5,956 nt of DNA from Armatimonadota bacterium (lineage in GTDB: Bacteria; Armatimonadota; Abditibacteriia; CG2-30-59-28): contig JACQGJ010000335.1 of assembly GCA_016199605.1 (NCBI GenBank), forward strand, positions 1-5,956, written 5' to 3'. The notes under the pieces were generated by a model. That model was not told where the DNA came from, searched no databases, and worked only from the letters and a program-made list of their open reading frames with translations. The translations under genes were made by a program, and so were the position numbers. Of this stretch, positions 5,654 to 5,956 are shown piece after piece (position 1 is the stretch's first letter; the number at the start of each line of letters is the position of its first letter).

Positions 5654-5816
5654 AAATCCGAATGTCGAAAGCCGAAATTCGAAACAAATTCAAAGGAGCC
5701 AATTCCCCAAATCCAAACCCAGGCTAACCGAAGCGCGTTCCTGTGGCGAGGGGTTGCGGACATTGCCTTTTTTTATTTTGGAGTTGCTTCGGATTTCGAA
5801 TTTCCTTTCCATTTCG
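5654..5816. repeat. Intergenic imperfect inverted repeat, AT-richer than its surroundings
   Basis: This fills most of the gene-free stretch after the tRNA (5609-5839). The left arm consists of recurring CGAAA/CCGAA-type words and the right arm of their complements. GAAATTCGAAA (5674-5684) is an exact reverse complement of TTTCGAATTTC (5794-5804). CGAAA (5666-5670) pairs outside it with TTTCG (5812-5816), and CCAAA (5707-5711) pairs inside it with TTTGG (5777-5781). AAATCCGAA (5654-5662) can pair alternatively with TTCGGATTT (5788-5796). The central part (about 5718-5760) is GC-richer. Similar gaattcgaaa-type intergenic hairpins recur, from memory, in several environmental bacterial genomes. 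No transposase or coding sequence is present. Confidence 0.6.
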
Positions 5817-5839
5817 CACGGAAAATCACTTGTAACGGA

Positions 5840-5956
5840 CTAATGGGTCTCATCGTATTTCCTGATCTTATCCACCACCGCCGCTTCCGCCTCGTCGTAG
5901 ATCTCCCGGATGGAGGGGTCCGCGAAGTTGTAGACCCGGTCTTCGAAGCGCGTTGA
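5840..5956 (-). CDS. C-terminal end of an unrecognised protein (5' part outside window)
   Basis: Read on the - strand, the frame is open from the window edge for 38 codons and ends in TAG at 5842-5840. The residues include RFEDRVYNFADPSIREIYDE, followed by an Ala/Val-rich, charged helix-like stretch and the end RKYDETH. The amino-acid mix, with many Asp/Glu/Arg/Lys in an amphipathic pattern, and the third-position G/C preference (for example CGC, TTC, GAC, CGG, GTC, TAC) look like real coding sequence. It converges on the tRNA-Gln/spoVG transcript. I cannot assign a family from this fragment, and the start codon lies beyond the window. Confidence 0.6.
   Translation of the reverse strand, partial: STRFEDRVYNFADPSIREIYDEAEAAVVDKIRKYDETH

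Noticed and set aside
5767..5774. T-run after tRNA-Gln as an intrinsic terminator.
   Set aside because: No stable GC-rich hairpin lies immediately upstream. The T-run belongs to the right half of the inverted repeat and is about 160 bases from the tRNA end.
5655..5820. CRISPR array in the repetitive AT-richer spacer.
   Set aside because: The repeated words are short, irregularly spaced and arranged as an inverted repeat, not as direct repeats with uniform spacers.
5484..5843. A 119-codon + strand frame spanning tRNA-Gln and the repeat.
   Set aside because: It reads through a complete tRNA and a repetitive palindrome, so it is not a plausible protein.

Overview
This window is a stretch of bacterial chromosome carrying conserved housekeeping genes, nearly all on the + strand and tightly packed, with third codon positions rich in G and C. 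It opens with the 3' part of a large, Alu-domain-containing signal recognition particle RNA. It then runs through dnaX, a ybaB/ebfC-family nucleoid protein gene and recR (DNA replication and repair), pdxS, a small antibiotic-biosynthesis-monooxygenase-like gene and pdxT (vitamin B6 synthesis), then spoVG and a tRNA-Gln(UUG). The right end holds an AT-richer intergenic inverted repeat and the tail of a gene on the - strand that runs out of the window.

The order SRP RNA - dnaX - ybaB - recR is the ancient arrangement known from Bacillus subtilis (scr-dnaX-yaaK-recR). The large SRP RNA argues against an enteric-type gammaproteobacterium. The deoxyxylulose-5-phosphate-independent PLP synthase pair (PdxS/PdxT), together with SpoVG and a tRNA-Gln, would fit a deep-branching, non-enteric lineage such as NC10/Methylomirabilota, Nitrospirota or a former deltaproteobacterial group. 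The species cannot be named from sequence alone, and this placement is an inference of low confidence.

Region by region: 1-127, SRP RNA and probable terminator; 135-181, a long imperfect hairpin; 204-3017, the replication/repair operon (DnaX clamp-loader subunit, YbaB, RecR); 3018-3099, a spacer with a perfect-arm palindrome and a 13-base motif also present at the dnaX start; 3100-4979, the PLP synthase genes with the monooxygenase-like gene between them; 4980-5165, a spacer with a good sigma-70 promoter candidate; 5166-5414, spoVG; 5534-5608, tRNA-Gln; 5609-5839, no gene, but an inverted-repeat element; 5840-5956, the C-terminal end of an unrecognised - strand protein.

I do not see a convincing undescribed multi-gene system. 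The points most worth a second look are the monooxygenase-like gene wedged between the two PLP synthase subunit genes, the intergenic inverted repeat at the apparent synteny break after tRNA-Gln, and the repeat-like sequence around the dnaX start codon.
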